Shown piece after piece: positions 41,974 to 49,911 of a stretch of DNA of 64,000 nucleotides. Source of the stretch: Intrasporangiaceae bacterium. GTDB taxonomy: Bacteria > Actinomycetota > Actinomycetes > Actinomycetales > Dermatophilaceae. The position numbers and the translations under genes were made by a program. Numbering within the stretch: position 1 is the stretch's first letter; every line of letters begins with the position of its first letter. The notes under the pieces are model-generated. The model saw only the letters and a program-made list of their open reading frames with translations. It was not told the origin of the DNA and made no database searches. Location of the stretch: positions 1 through 64,000 of the forward strand of contig JAJPIW010000034.1 of assembly GCA_021324575.1 (NCBI GenBank), written 5' to 3'.

Positions 41974-43164
41974 ATGATCATCGCCCACGACCCCGGGCCG
42001 GGGCCCGAGGAGCTCCCGCGTGAACGGTGGGAGGCGGCGGTCACCGGGCTCGTGTCGATGCTTACGGCCGGAGGCCGGTCGGACCCGACCGCCGACGACG
42101 ATGACCTTGCGGTCGCCGCTGAGCTGCACGGGGTCGAGGGGCGGATCCGTGCGTTGGTCGGCCCGGGCAACCGTCGTCTCGACCTGGCGGTCCATGCTGC
42201 GCTCGGGCGTCACCAGCGAGCCCTCAGCGACCTCGAGGTCGTGGCGGACGCCCTCGACGCGGCCGGGGTGCCCTTCCTCGTCGTGAAAGGTCCGGCCCTC
42301 GTCGCGACCCTGTATGCCGAGCCTTCGCTGCGCTCCTACGTCGACCTCGATGTGTGCGTGCGTCCGATCGACCTTGGCCGAGCAGTCCACGCACTTGAGG
42401 CGGCCGGCTGCCCGCTCGTGGATGCGAACTGGCCGCTGTTGTCCCGCGTTCGCGTGCACGAGCTGCGGGTCGGGGGACCGTCGGGCGGCGGGATCGACCT
42501 GCACTGGGCGCTGGGCTACGGTCCGACCGACCAGGACACCTCACCGCCGATGCAGACTCTGCTGGACCGCTCGACCGTCATCGAGATCGGTGGACGTGAG
42601 GTCCGGACGCTCGGACCAGCAGACACCGTCGCTCACCTCATCGTCCACGCCGCCACGTCGGGCGGTCACCGGCTGATCTGGGTAGGAGACATCGCGGCTG
42701 CTCTGGACCGGCTGACGGAGCCGGGTGGTGCAGGGTCCCTGCTCGATGTGGTCGACGAGTGGCAGGCCCGACCCGCCGCGGCGGTGATGCTCGCGCGTGT
42801 CCGCCGGACCACCGGACGGCCCCTGGCCCCTGACGTCGCCCGACTCCTGCGCCCCGGTGTCTGGACCGGCCTGGTCGCTGTCGTGGACCGGTGGTCACCC
42901 CCGGAGCTGGCCGGTACCGGCGGCAGCTCCTCACGACTGCTTGCCCGCTCCGCCCGGCCCACGACCGGGCGCAGCCTGGCCGCCGCAGCCGCCAAGACGT
43001 GGGCCTGGTGGCGCGGGAGGGGCCAAGAGCCGCTCACCCGGGCTGAGCTGCTGGACCCCACGAGTCCGGAGTCGGCGCTGCACCCCGTTGGTGGCGCGGC
43101 CGCAGCCGAGGCGTTCTTCGCGGAGGTCGCGGCGGGGCAAGGGCGTCCGGCGGGGTCCTTCTGA
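41974..43164 (+). CDS. NTP_transf_5-type nucleotidyltransferase family protein
   Basis: 396 residues. The core LKxKG-like entry is FLVVKGPALVATLYAEPSLRSYVDLDVCVRPIDLG, with the paired acidic residues D-L-D that bind metal in polymerase-beta-fold nucleotidyltransferases, and a third acidic strand GGGIDLHWALG. The helical C-terminal half (from about residue 200) is family-specific. Homologues are often found beside PqqD-like and HprK-like genes in polysaccharide and lasso-peptide loci, as here. Substrate unknown. Convergent with the HprK-like gene. Confidence 0.82.
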   Translation: MIIAHDPGPGPEELPRERWEAAVTGLVSMLTAGGRSDPTADDDDLAVAAELHGVEGRIRALVGPGNRRLDLAVHAALGRHQRALSDLEVVADALDAAGVPFLVVKGPALVATLYAEPSLRSYVDLDVCVRPIDLGRAVHALEAAGCPLVDANWPLLSRVRVHELRVGGPSGGGIDLHWALGYGPTDQDTSPPMQTLLDRSTVIEIGGREVRTLGPADTVAHLIVHAATSGGHRLIWVGDIAAALDRLTEPGGAGSLLDVVDEWQARPAAAVMLARVRRTTGRPLAPDVARLLRPGVWTGLVAVVDRWSPPELAGTGGSSSRLLARSARPTTGRSLAAAAAKTWAWWRGRGQEPLTRAELLDPTSPESALHPVGGAAAAEAFFAEVAAGQGRPAGSF

Positions 43165-43241
43165 GGGCTGATGAACGTACCGTCGGCCGAGATCTCAGGG
43201 CCAAGAGTCCGGGCCGAGAGTCCGGGGGCGAGAGCTCCGGG

Positions 43242-44087
43242 TCAGCCCAGCAGCGAGCCGAGCAGCTCGGCCCCGTCCTTCGGAGTGGAGTAGCGCAGTC
43301 GTACCACCGACAGGGACCGGACCAGCTCGGCGAGCCGCGCCCATGCCTCCTCGGGTGTCCACGGGCCGCCGAGGCCGGTGTTGAGGCAGTTGGCCAGCAG
43401 GGCCGACAGGCCTTCACCGGTCGATCCCTCGGTCACGGATCCGGTGAAGGGTGCCGGCTCTCGTTGGGCCAGGACGAGGACGGTCGGGCGCACGAGCTGG
43501 TCCGTCGGAACGGTGCGCCCGAGCAGGCTCGGCGCCGTGGCGCGCTCCTCGTCGACCGGGCCGGAGAGGGGGGTCGGCAACCCTAGGAGGTCGCGGCTCC
43601 GCCGGGACAGGCCGAGCGGACGTGGGTACGGGTGGAGCACGTCGTCATGCGGGTCGACGCAGGCCGCCTCGTCCGAGACCAGCCGAAGGCCGTGCTGCAT
43701 CGCGGCGGCGGCCAACGTGGTCTTGCCCGTGCCGGAGACACCGGGCGCGATGGCCGCTCCACCAGCGCCCGCAACCACGGCTGCGTGCACCGACAGACAC
43801 CGCGATGCGCCGAGCAGTGCCCTGTCGACCGCTCCGAGCACGCTCGCGGCCGCCTCGTCCGGCGTTGCCGGCAAGAGCTCCCCGTCGATCAGGTGCACCC
43901 CGTCGGGCAGCTGCCGGATACGGACCACCGTGTCGGGGGCGCGCTCATGAGCGCCGCCTCCCGACTGCTCCGGGAGGAGTATGCCGTGGCCCACGTCCCG
44001 TACGAGATCGACGACATCGGCCAGGGAGCGGTCCAGGCCCACGAGGTTGACCCTGGCGCCGGCGCCCCGGAACCGTAGGGAGCTCAC
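43242..44087 (-). CDS. HPr kinase-like P-loop protein (HprK C-terminal domain type)
   Basis: 281 residues. Walker A loop APGVSGTGKTTLAAAA with Lys122, preceded by LSVHAAVVAGAGGAAIA, as in the HprK/P catalytic domain. LVSDEAACVDPHDD supplies the acidic Walker-B-like segment. The N-terminal HprK domain is absent. Relatives in RiPP loci phosphorylate a peptide C-terminus, and others in polysaccharide loci have unknown targets. The GTG start overlaps the PqqD-like stop (GTGA), so the two are co-translated. Confidence 0.85.
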   Translation of the reverse strand: MSSLRFRGAGARVNLVGLDRSLADVVDLVRDVGHGILLPEQSGGGAHERAPDTVVRIRQLPDGVHLIDGELLPATPDEAAASVLGAVDRALLGASRCLSVHAAVVAGAGGAAIAPGVSGTGKTTLAAAAMQHGLRLVSDEAACVDPHDDVLHPYPRPLGLSRRSRDLLGLPTPLSGPVDEERATAPSLLGRTVPTDQLVRPTVLVLAQREPAPFTGSVTEGSTGEGLSALLANCLNTGLGGPWTPEEAWARLAELVRSLSVVRLRYSTPKDGAELLGSLLG

Positions 44088-44356
44088 GCGGTCGGCACGA
44101 TGACGCCCGCCTCGGCGAGCAGGTCCAGGGTGCGGCGCACGTCATCGGCGATGTCCTCCGGCGGTACGCCGTAGGCGCGGGCCAAGGTGTCGATCACCTC
44201 CACCACAGACGTCTGACCATCGGCCAGCGCCCACACGTCGCGAGCGGTGGAGTTGAGGGCCACGGCCCTGCCCGTCGCGCTGTCGAAGAGCGAGAGCTCA
44301 TCGCCCAGCGCCATCTCACGGACCGTCTCCGACTGTCGACCCACCACCTCGGACAT
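44084..44356 (-). CDS. PqqD-family peptide-binding protein (RiPP recognition element fold)
   Basis: 90 residues, the normal size for PqqD. LSLFDSATGRAVALNSTARDVWALADGQTSVVEVIDTLARAYG contains the family pattern (strand, LN.TA..IW.L.DG, then winged-helix segment) and the ending DDVRRTLDLLAEAGVI is typical. These proteins bind leader peptides of modified peptides. ATG 44356 has AGGAGGGG nine bases upstream; the longer frame lacks this. No radical SAM, asparagine-synthetase-like or transglutaminase-like partner is visible nearby, so its client is unknown. Confidence 0.9.
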   Translation of the reverse strand: MSEVVGRQSETVREMALGDELSLFDSATGRAVALNSTARDVWALADGQTSVVEVIDTLARAYGVPPEDIADDVRRTLDLLAEAGVIVPTA

Positions 44357-44470
44357 CGCTCGCAACCCCTCCTGGCCACAGCCTGACGCTCGGACAAACC
44401 TATCAACCGGACCCGCGGGGAGAAACACGCGACGGAGTTTGTTGTTTTCGACGCAATGCGCGGACAGATC

Positions 44471-44487
44471 CTTTACTATCTCTTTAC
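44471..44487 (+). promoter_or_regulatory. Twin CTTTAC site (11-bp period) upstream of the LAYTG protein gene
   Basis: CTTTAC at 44471-44476 and 44482-44487, 11 bases start to start, ending 88 bases before the ATG at 44575. It lies in the AT-richer divergent region between the PqqD-like and LAYTG genes. The site at 10034-10050 has the same spacing and distance. Confidence 0.5.
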
Positions 44488-44574
44488 CTTGAGGATGCAG
44501 ATCCGAACGGGTCCGGCACCACGCCGGGGGAACCGGGGCAGTCAACACATTGTTCGCAGTTGGGGAGCACAGTC

Positions 44575-44961
44575 ATGCCAGAGCAGCAGTCCACACCGCC
44601 GCATTCCAGGACCGACGGCCGGTCCACGCCCTCACTTGGCCGACGTACCGTCCTGAAGGGCGCCGGCCTCACCGCCGGAGCGCTGTGGGCGGTGCCGGTC
44701 GTCCAGGTCGTCACCATGGATAGCGCCTCGGCAGCCTCCGCGCCCCCGGCGCGGGTCCAGAGCACTGGCGGGTCGGTCACGACCCACAGCGGATCCACCG
44801 CTGCACTCGGGTCCCGACCGTCCACGCTCGCCTACACGGGCACCAACGGTGACGCCATGTTCGAAGCAGCAGGGGTCGGCATCGGTGCACTGGCCATCGG
44901 TGGCGCGGCGGTCGAGTGGGCCCGGCGCAAGCGAAGGACCCCCCAGCACGCCAAGCCGTAG
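44575..44961 (+). CDS. Tat-exported small surface protein with LAYTG sortase signal
   Basis: 128 residues. A twin-arginine signal (GRRTVLKGAGLTAGALWAV, Arg23-Arg24) leads to cleavage near SASA. A short Ser/Thr/Gly-rich segment (residues 55-84) follows. The C-terminal sorting signal is LAYTG (85-89), a hydrophobic stretch (about 95-113) and a RRKRR tail. LAXTG is the recognition pattern of class E sortases of actinobacteria; no sortase gene is in the window. GGGGAG precedes the ATG by seven bases. It diverges from PqqD-HprK, raising the possibility that it is their client. Confidence 0.85.
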   Translation: MPEQQSTPPHSRTDGRSTPSLGRRTVLKGAGLTAGALWAVPVVQVVTMDSASAASAPPARVQSTGGSVTTHSGSTAALGSRPSTLAYTGTNGDAMFEAAGVGIGALAIGGAAVEWARRKRRTPQHAKP

Positions 44962-45010
44962 GCACGACCCGGGCCGATGTCGACGGGTCGGGAGCGTCAG
45001 TGCGGCGAAC

Positions 45011-45016
45011 TAGAGT
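45011..45016 (+). promoter_or_regulatory. -10 box implying leaderless mfd mRNA
   Basis: TAGAGT at 45011-45016 ends eight bases before the mfd ATG at 45025, and no Shine-Dalgarno is present. Transcription is therefore expected to start at or within one base of the initiator. Confidence 0.45.
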
Positions 45017-45024
45017 TGACGCCG

Positions 45025-48000
45025 ATGCCGCACCTCGCCCCGCTCGTTGACGCCTTCACCAACGACCCCCCTGTCGCCGCCGTGCTCGCCGAGCTCCGCT
45101 CGGTCGCGCCCGGCTCGGTCGACGTGTCCGTCGCCCCGGGCGCGCGCTCCTTGCTCACGGCGGCGCTCACGACGTCTGGGCCCGGTGGCAGCGACCGGTC
45201 CCTTCTCGTCGTCACGGCCACCAGCCGCGAGGCCGAGGACCTCGTCGCCGCCCTCGCCGACCTCCATCCGGTCGACCGGGTCGCACTGTTCCCGTCCTGG
45301 GAAACCCTTCCGCACGAACGCCTTTCGCCGCGCTCGGACACCGTCGGCAAGCGCCTCGCGGTGCTCCGCCGGCTGGCCCACCCCGATCCTGCCGACGCGG
45401 CATACGGGCCCCTCGACGTCGTGGTCGCCCCGGTGCGTGCCGTCCTCCAGCCCATCGCAAAGGGTCTGGGCGACCTGGTCCCCGTGTCGCTCCGACCCGG
45501 CGACGAGCGACCGTTGGAGGACGTCGTCGAGGCGCTCGCGGCCGCGGCATACACCCGCACCGACCTCGTCGAGCGTCGTGGCGAGTTCGCCGTCCGAGGC
45601 GGCATCCTCGACGTGTTCCCGCCGACCGATGACCATCCACTGCGCGTCGAGTTCTGGGGCGACACCGTCGAGGAGATCCGCTGGTTCAAGGTCGCCGACC
45701 AGCGCAGCTTGGAGGTGGCCGCGCATGGCCTGTGGGCGCCGCCCTGTCGTGAGCTGCTGCTCACCGACGAGGTCCGCCGGCGGGCACGCGCCCTCGAGAC
45801 GCAGCTGCCCGGTGCCGCCGACCTCCTCGAGAAGCTCGCCGAGGGGATCGCCGCCGAGGGCATGGAGTCGCTCGCACCCGCCCTCGTCGACGGGATGGAG
45901 ACCGTCCTGGACACTCTCGCTGAGGGCACGGCCGTCGTTCTCGTCGACCCCGAGCGGGTCCGCACCAGAGCCCATGACCTGGTGGCGACCAGCCAGGAGT
46001 TCCTCGAGGCCGGCTGGGCCAACGCGGCGGCTGGCAACGCCGTCCCGATCGACCTGCAGAACCTGCTGGGGACCTCGTCCTACTGGGGGCTGGCCGAGCT
46101 GCGCTCCCGGGCCACCGAGATCGGGCTCCCGTGGTGGGACCTCACACCCTTCGACGTCGACAGCGAGACGGCCGAGGATGTCCTCGTCACCGGGACTCTG
46201 CCCACGGAGGCCTACCGCGGTGACGTCGACGCGGTCGTGACCGATCTGCAGGGTTGGCTCCACGACGGCTGGCGGGTCGTCGTCGTCGCGGACGCGGCCG
46301 GCTCGGCCAAGCGCACCGTCGAGGTGCTGGGGGAGCACGATGTCGCGGCCCGTCTCGCCGGTGACGACATGGGTCCACAAACCCTCCAGACCGGAGTCGT
46401 CGTCGTCACCACGGGATCCCTCGGGCGCGGGTTCCTTTGTCCGGCAAGCAAGCTGGCCGTGGTCACCGAGACCGACCTCACCGGCACGCCCGGCCAGGGC
46501 GCGTCGACCAAGGACATGCGCAGGATGCCTTCGCGGCGGCGCAACCAGGTCGACCCGCTGCAGCTGCGCACCGGCGACTTCGTCGTCCACGAGCAGCACG
46601 GTGTCGGCAAGTTCGTCGAGATGGTCCAGCGAACCGTGGCCGGCGCGACCCGCGAGTACCTCGTCATCGAGTACGCCTCGTCCAAGCGCGGCCAGCCCGG
46701 TGACCGGCTCTACGTCCCGACCGACCAGCTGGACCAGGTCACCCGCTACGTCGGTGGCGAGCAGCCCACCCTCAACAAGATGGGCGGCTCGGACTGGCAC
46801 AAGACGAAGACCAAGGCGCGCCGCTACGTCAAGCAGATCGCCGCGGAGCTGATCCGGCTCTACAGCGCGCGGATGGCAACGGCCGGGTTCGCGTTCAGCA
46901 AGGACACGCCCTGGCAGCGCGAGCTGGAGGACGCCTTCGCCTACGTCGAGACACCGGACCAGCTGTCGAGCATCGACGAGGTCAAGGCCGACATGGAGCG
47001 CCCGGTCCCGATGGACCGGCTGGTCTGTGGTGACGTCGGCTACGGCAAGACCGAGATCGCGGTCCGGGCCGCGTTCAAGGCGATCCAGGACGGCAAGCAG
47101 GCCGCCGTCCTCGTCCCGACGACCCTCCTGGTCCAGCAGCACATGCAGACCTTCACCGAGCGCTACGCCCAGTTCCCCGTCGTCGTCAAGGCGCTCTCCC
47201 GCTTCCAGTCCGACAAGGAGGCCAAGGCGGTCGTCGACGGCCTCGCCGACGGGTCGGTCGACCTCGTCATCGGCACCCATCGCCTGCTCGGCAGCGAGAT
47301 CCGTTTCAAGGACCTCGGCCTGGTCGTCGTCGACGAGGAGCAGCGCTTCGGCGTCGAGCACAAGGAGCAGCTCAAGGCGATGCGGACCGCCGTCGACGTC
47401 CTCGCGATGTCCGCGACCCCGATCCCGAGGACCCTCGAGATGGCCGTGACCGGCATACGCGAGATGTCCACCCTGGCGACCCCACCGGAGGAGCGGCACC
47501 CCGTCCTCACCTATGTCGGTGCCTACGACGAGAAGCAGGTGACCGCGGCGATCCGGCGCGAGCTGCTCCGCGAGGGCCAGGTCTTCCTCGTCCACAACAA
47601 GGTGAGCTCGATCGAGAAGGCCGCCAGCCGGATCCGCGAGCTCGTCCCGGAGGCGCGGGTGGCGACGGCCCACGGACAGATGGGGGAGCACCGGCTCGAG
47701 CAGGTCGTCCTCGACTTCTGGGACCGCAAGTTCGACGTCCTGGTCTGCACCACGATCGTCGAGACCGGCCTGGACATCTCCAACGCCAACACCCTCATCG
47801 TCGAGCGCGCCGACGTCCTCGGTCTGTCCCAGCTGCACCAGCTGCGCGGCCGCGTCGGCCGGGGCAGGGAGCGCGCCTACTCCTACTTCCTGTACCCGCC
47901 CGAGAAGCCGATGACCGAGACCGCCCACGACCGGCTGCAGACCATTGCGAGCCACACCGACCTCGGCTCAGGCATCCAGGTGGCCATGAAGGACCTGGAG

Positions 48001-48630
48001 ATCCGCGGTGCCGGCAACCTCCTGGGCGGCGAGCAGTCGGGGCACATCGCCGGGGTCGGGTTCGACCTCTACGTCCGGCTCGTCGGCGAGGCCGTCGCGA
48101 GCTTCCGGGGTGAGGGTGACACCGAGCCGGTCGAGATCCGGATCGACCTGCCCGTCGACGCGCACCTGCCGCACGACTACGTCCCGGGGGAGCGGCTACG
48201 GCTGGAGGCCTACAAGAAGCTCGCGAGCGTCACCGACGAGGCCGCGCTCGCCGACATCGAGGCCGAGCTCGTCGACCGCTACGGCGCCATGCCCGAACCG
48301 GTCAGGAACCTCATCGAGGTTGCCCGGCTGCGGACCGTGGCGCGCGCCGCGGGTGTCGCCGACATCTCGGTCCAGGGCAACCACGTCCGGTTCGGCCCGG
48401 TCGAGCTGCGCGAGTCCCAGCACCTCCGGCTGCAACGGCTCTACCCGAGGTCGCTCGTCAAGGAACAAGTCCGTACGATCTTGGTACCGAAGCCGATGAC
48501 TGCTCGTGTGGGTGGTCGGCCGCTGCGTGACACCGCCGTCGTGGGGTGGGCCGGGGACCTCCTCCGGGCCGTTCTTCTCGACGACATCGCCATGGCAGCG
48601 ACCACGGCGAACAGCAGCTCTGCACGCTAA
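45025..48630 (+). CDS. mfd: Transcription-repair coupling factor
   Basis: 1201 residues, full length. Removes RNA polymerase stalled at DNA lesions and recruits UvrA. The UvrB-like N-terminal domains include RGGILDVFPPTDDHPLRVEFWGD. The RNA-polymerase-interacting CarD-like domain begins LRTGDFVVHEQHGVGKF (about residue 510). The translocase has Walker A GDVGYGKTE (about 670) and the DEEQ box VVVDEEQRFGVEHKE (about 770), and RGRVGRGRERAYSYFLYP marks the second RecA lobe. A C-terminal TRCF domain ends the protein. The start is set at MPHLAPLVDAF; the 16 upstream in-frame codons are dropped because of the -10 box at 45011. Confidence 0.98.
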   Translation: MPHLAPLVDAFTNDPPVAAVLAELRSVAPGSVDVSVAPGARSLLTAALTTSGPGGSDRSLLVVTATSREAEDLVAALADLHPVDRVALFPSWETLPHERLSPRSDTVGKRLAVLRRLAHPDPADAAYGPLDVVVAPVRAVLQPIAKGLGDLVPVSLRPGDERPLEDVVEALAAAAYTRTDLVERRGEFAVRGGILDVFPPTDDHPLRVEFWGDTVEEIRWFKVADQRSLEVAAHGLWAPPCRELLLTDEVRRRARALETQLPGAADLLEKLAEGIAAEGMESLAPALVDGMETVLDTLAEGTAVVLVDPERVRTRAHDLVATSQEFLEAGWANAAAGNAVPIDLQNLLGTSSYWGLAELRSRATEIGLPWWDLTPFDVDSETAEDVLVTGTLPTEAYRGDVDAVVTDLQGWLHDGWRVVVVADAAGSAKRTVEVLGEHDVAARLAGDDMGPQTLQTGVVVVTTGSLGRGFLCPASKLAVVTETDLTGTPGQGASTKDMRRMPSRRRNQVDPLQLRTGDFVVHEQHGVGKFVEMVQRTVAGATREYLVIEYASSKRGQPGDRLYVPTDQLDQVTRYVGGEQPTLNKMGGSDWHKTKTKARRYVKQIAAELIRLYSARMATAGFAFSKDTPWQRELEDAFAYVETPDQLSSIDEVKADMERPVPMDRLVCGDVGYGKTEIAVRAAFKAIQDGKQAAVLVPTTLLVQQHMQTFTERYAQFPVVVKALSRFQSDKEAKAVVDGLADGSVDLVIGTHRLLGSEIRFKDLGLVVVDEEQRFGVEHKEQLKAMRTAVDVLAMSATPIPRTLEMAVTGIREMSTLATPPEERHPVLTYVGAYDEKQVTAAIRRELLREGQVFLVHNKVSSIEKAASRIRELVPEARVATAHGQMGEHRLEQVVLDFWDRKFDVLVCTTIVETGLDISNANTLIVERADVLGLSQLHQLRGRVGRGRERAYSYFLYPPEKPMTETAHDRLQTIASHTDLGSGIQVAMKDLEIRGAGNLLGGEQSGHIAGVGFDLYVRLVGEAVASFRGEGDTEPVEIRIDLPVDAHLPHDYVPGERLRLEAYKKLASVTDEAALADIEAELVDRYGAMPEPVRNLIEVARLRTVARAAGVADISVQGNHVRFGPVELRESQHLRLQRLYPRSLVKEQVRTILVPKPMTARVGGRPLRDTAVVGWAGDLLRAVLLDDIAMAATTANSSSAR

Positions 48631-48649
48631 CCAGATGAAGGGACCTCTC

Positions 48650-49141
48650 GTGACCGGACGGGTTCGCGGCACGATCGCCGCTGTCGCCCTCGGCGGCGTT
48701 CTCGCGCTGACCGGGTGTGGCACCAACGACACTGCCGCCATCGTCGACGGCACCCGGATCTCCGAGGCCGACGCCGCGACCGCTGCGCAGCAGATCAACA
48801 AGCAGTTCAAGCCCGACACGCCGCTCACGACCACCGACGCCCTCGGCCTGCTCGTCATCGCCCCGACGATCATCACGGCCGCCGAGGCGATCGGCCACCC
48901 GCAGTCCGCCGAGTCGGCGCGCAGCCGCATGGTCAACGTCGAGAACCCCTCCGACGCGACCGTCGAGCTGGTCCGGGCCAACACCGCGCTCCAGTCGTTC
49001 GACCAGTCCAACACCGCGGGCCTGCTCACCAGGATCCGGGCGCTCAACGTGACGCTCAACCCGCGCTTCGGCACGTTCAACCCGGCCAAGCCCGGCATCG
49101 TCGCGGCGAACGCCCCCTGGATCACCGCGTCCGGCTCGTGA
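48650..49141 (+). CDS. Putative lipoprotein, SurA-N-like
   Basis: 163 residues. The signal is VTGRVRGTIAAVALGGVLALTGCG, with lipobox LTGC (Cys at residue 23). After it comes AAIVDGTRISEADAATAAQQI, resembling the start of SurA/foldase N-terminal domains, but no rotamase domain follows. GTG 48650 is chosen because AAGGGA lies six bases upstream; ATG 48635 overlaps that site. It lies between mfd and mazG, overlapping mazG by four bases. Function unknown; a periplasmic or cell-surface folding helper is a guess from the domain alone. Confidence 0.8.
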   Translation: MTGRVRGTIAAVALGGVLALTGCGTNDTAAIVDGTRISEADAATAAQQINKQFKPDTPLTTTDALGLLVIAPTIITAAEAIGHPQSAESARSRMVNVENPSDATVELVRANTALQSFDQSNTAGLLTRIRALNVTLNPRFGTFNPAKPGIVAANAPWITASGS

Positions 49142-49911
49142 CCGCGGCGCGCGGGCGGCTCACGCTGCTCGTGACGTCACCTCGGGTGGCTCCCGGACTG
49201 CTGACCCGCGACGCCTGGGCCGCGCTGGAGTCCGCCGTCGTCGTCCACGCGGTCGCGTCCGACGAGCCGCTCGTCGTCGCGGTGACCGAGAGCGGCATAC
49301 CCGTCTCCCCGTTGGACCCCGACACCCCCATCCCGTATGCCGCCCGCCTCCTCGTCGCGGCGGCTGCCCGATCCGAGGTGGTCTGGTTGGGTTCGGCCGA
49401 CGGCGACCCCGGCCTCACCGACGCGATCGCGAGCGAGGTGTCCCGTCTGCCGGAACCGCCCGAGGTCGAGGTCGTCGTCGGGTCGTGGGACGTGCCCGGC
49501 GCGCGGCTGCTCGACGTGGTCGCCGTCATGGACCGACTCCGGTCCCGGGACGGGTGCCCGTGGGACGCCGAGCAGACCCACGAGTCACTGCTCCCCTACC
49601 TGCACGAGGAGGCGGGTGAGTTCGACGAGGCCGTGCACTCCGGTGACCGCCGGCACATGGCCGAGGAGCTCGGCGACGTCCTGCTCCAGGTGGCCTTCCA
49701 CGCCCGGGTCGCCCAGGAGCACCCGACCCAGCCGTTCGACATCGACGACGTGGCCGGGCAGCTGGTCGACAAGCTGGTCCGTCGTCATCCGCACGTCTTC
49801 GCCGACGGCGATGCCACGACCCCGCAGGAGGTCGAGGAGCAGTGGGCGCGGATCAAGGCCGAGGAGAAGGCGGCCCGGTCCGGCGGGTCCGTGCCGACGC
49901 CTCACCCATGA
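49138..49911 (+). CDS. mazG: Nucleoside triphosphate pyrophosphohydrolase MazG
   Basis: 257 residues. Hydrolyses (d)NTPs to the monophosphates. The MazG core has CPWDAEQTHESLLPYLHEEAGEF (EExxE helix), then MAEELGDVLLQVAFHA (ExxD) and VRRHPHVF. The first about 115 residues form an extra N-terminal domain (RLTLLVTSPRVAPGLL..., VVWLGSADGDPGL) resembling a methylase-like fragment often seen in actinobacterial MazG. Only one MazG core is present, unlike the duplicated E. coli enzyme. GTG start overlapping the lipoprotein stop. Confidence 0.93.
   Translation: MTAARGRLTLLVTSPRVAPGLLTRDAWAALESAVVVHAVASDEPLVVAVTESGIPVSPLDPDTPIPYAARLLVAAAARSEVVWLGSADGDPGLTDAIASEVSRLPEPPEVEVVVGSWDVPGARLLDVVAVMDRLRSRDGCPWDAEQTHESLLPYLHEEAGEFDEAVHSGDRRHMAEELGDVLLQVAFHARVAQEHPTQPFDIDDVAGQLVDKLVRRHPHVFADGDATTPQEVEEQWARIKAEEKAARSGGSVPTPHP

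Noticed and set aside
41974-44961. Lasso-peptide biosynthetic cluster (PqqD-like, HprK-like and nucleotidyltransferase genes together)
   Set aside because: No asparagine-synthetase-like cyclase, no transglutaminase-like protease and no short lasso precursor with the typical Gly start; the small gene encodes a Tat/LAYTG surface protein instead.
4231-45024. Phage, transposon or integrative element carrying the polysaccharide locus
   Set aside because: No integrase, transposase, inverted terminal repeats or direct repeats at the borders; the tRNA gene is 13 kb away and intact.
45010-47955. 981-codon open frame antisense to mfd, rich in Asp, Gly, Leu and Arg
   Set aside because: Antisense mirror of a real high-GC gene; no ribosome-binding site, no domain, low-complexity composition.
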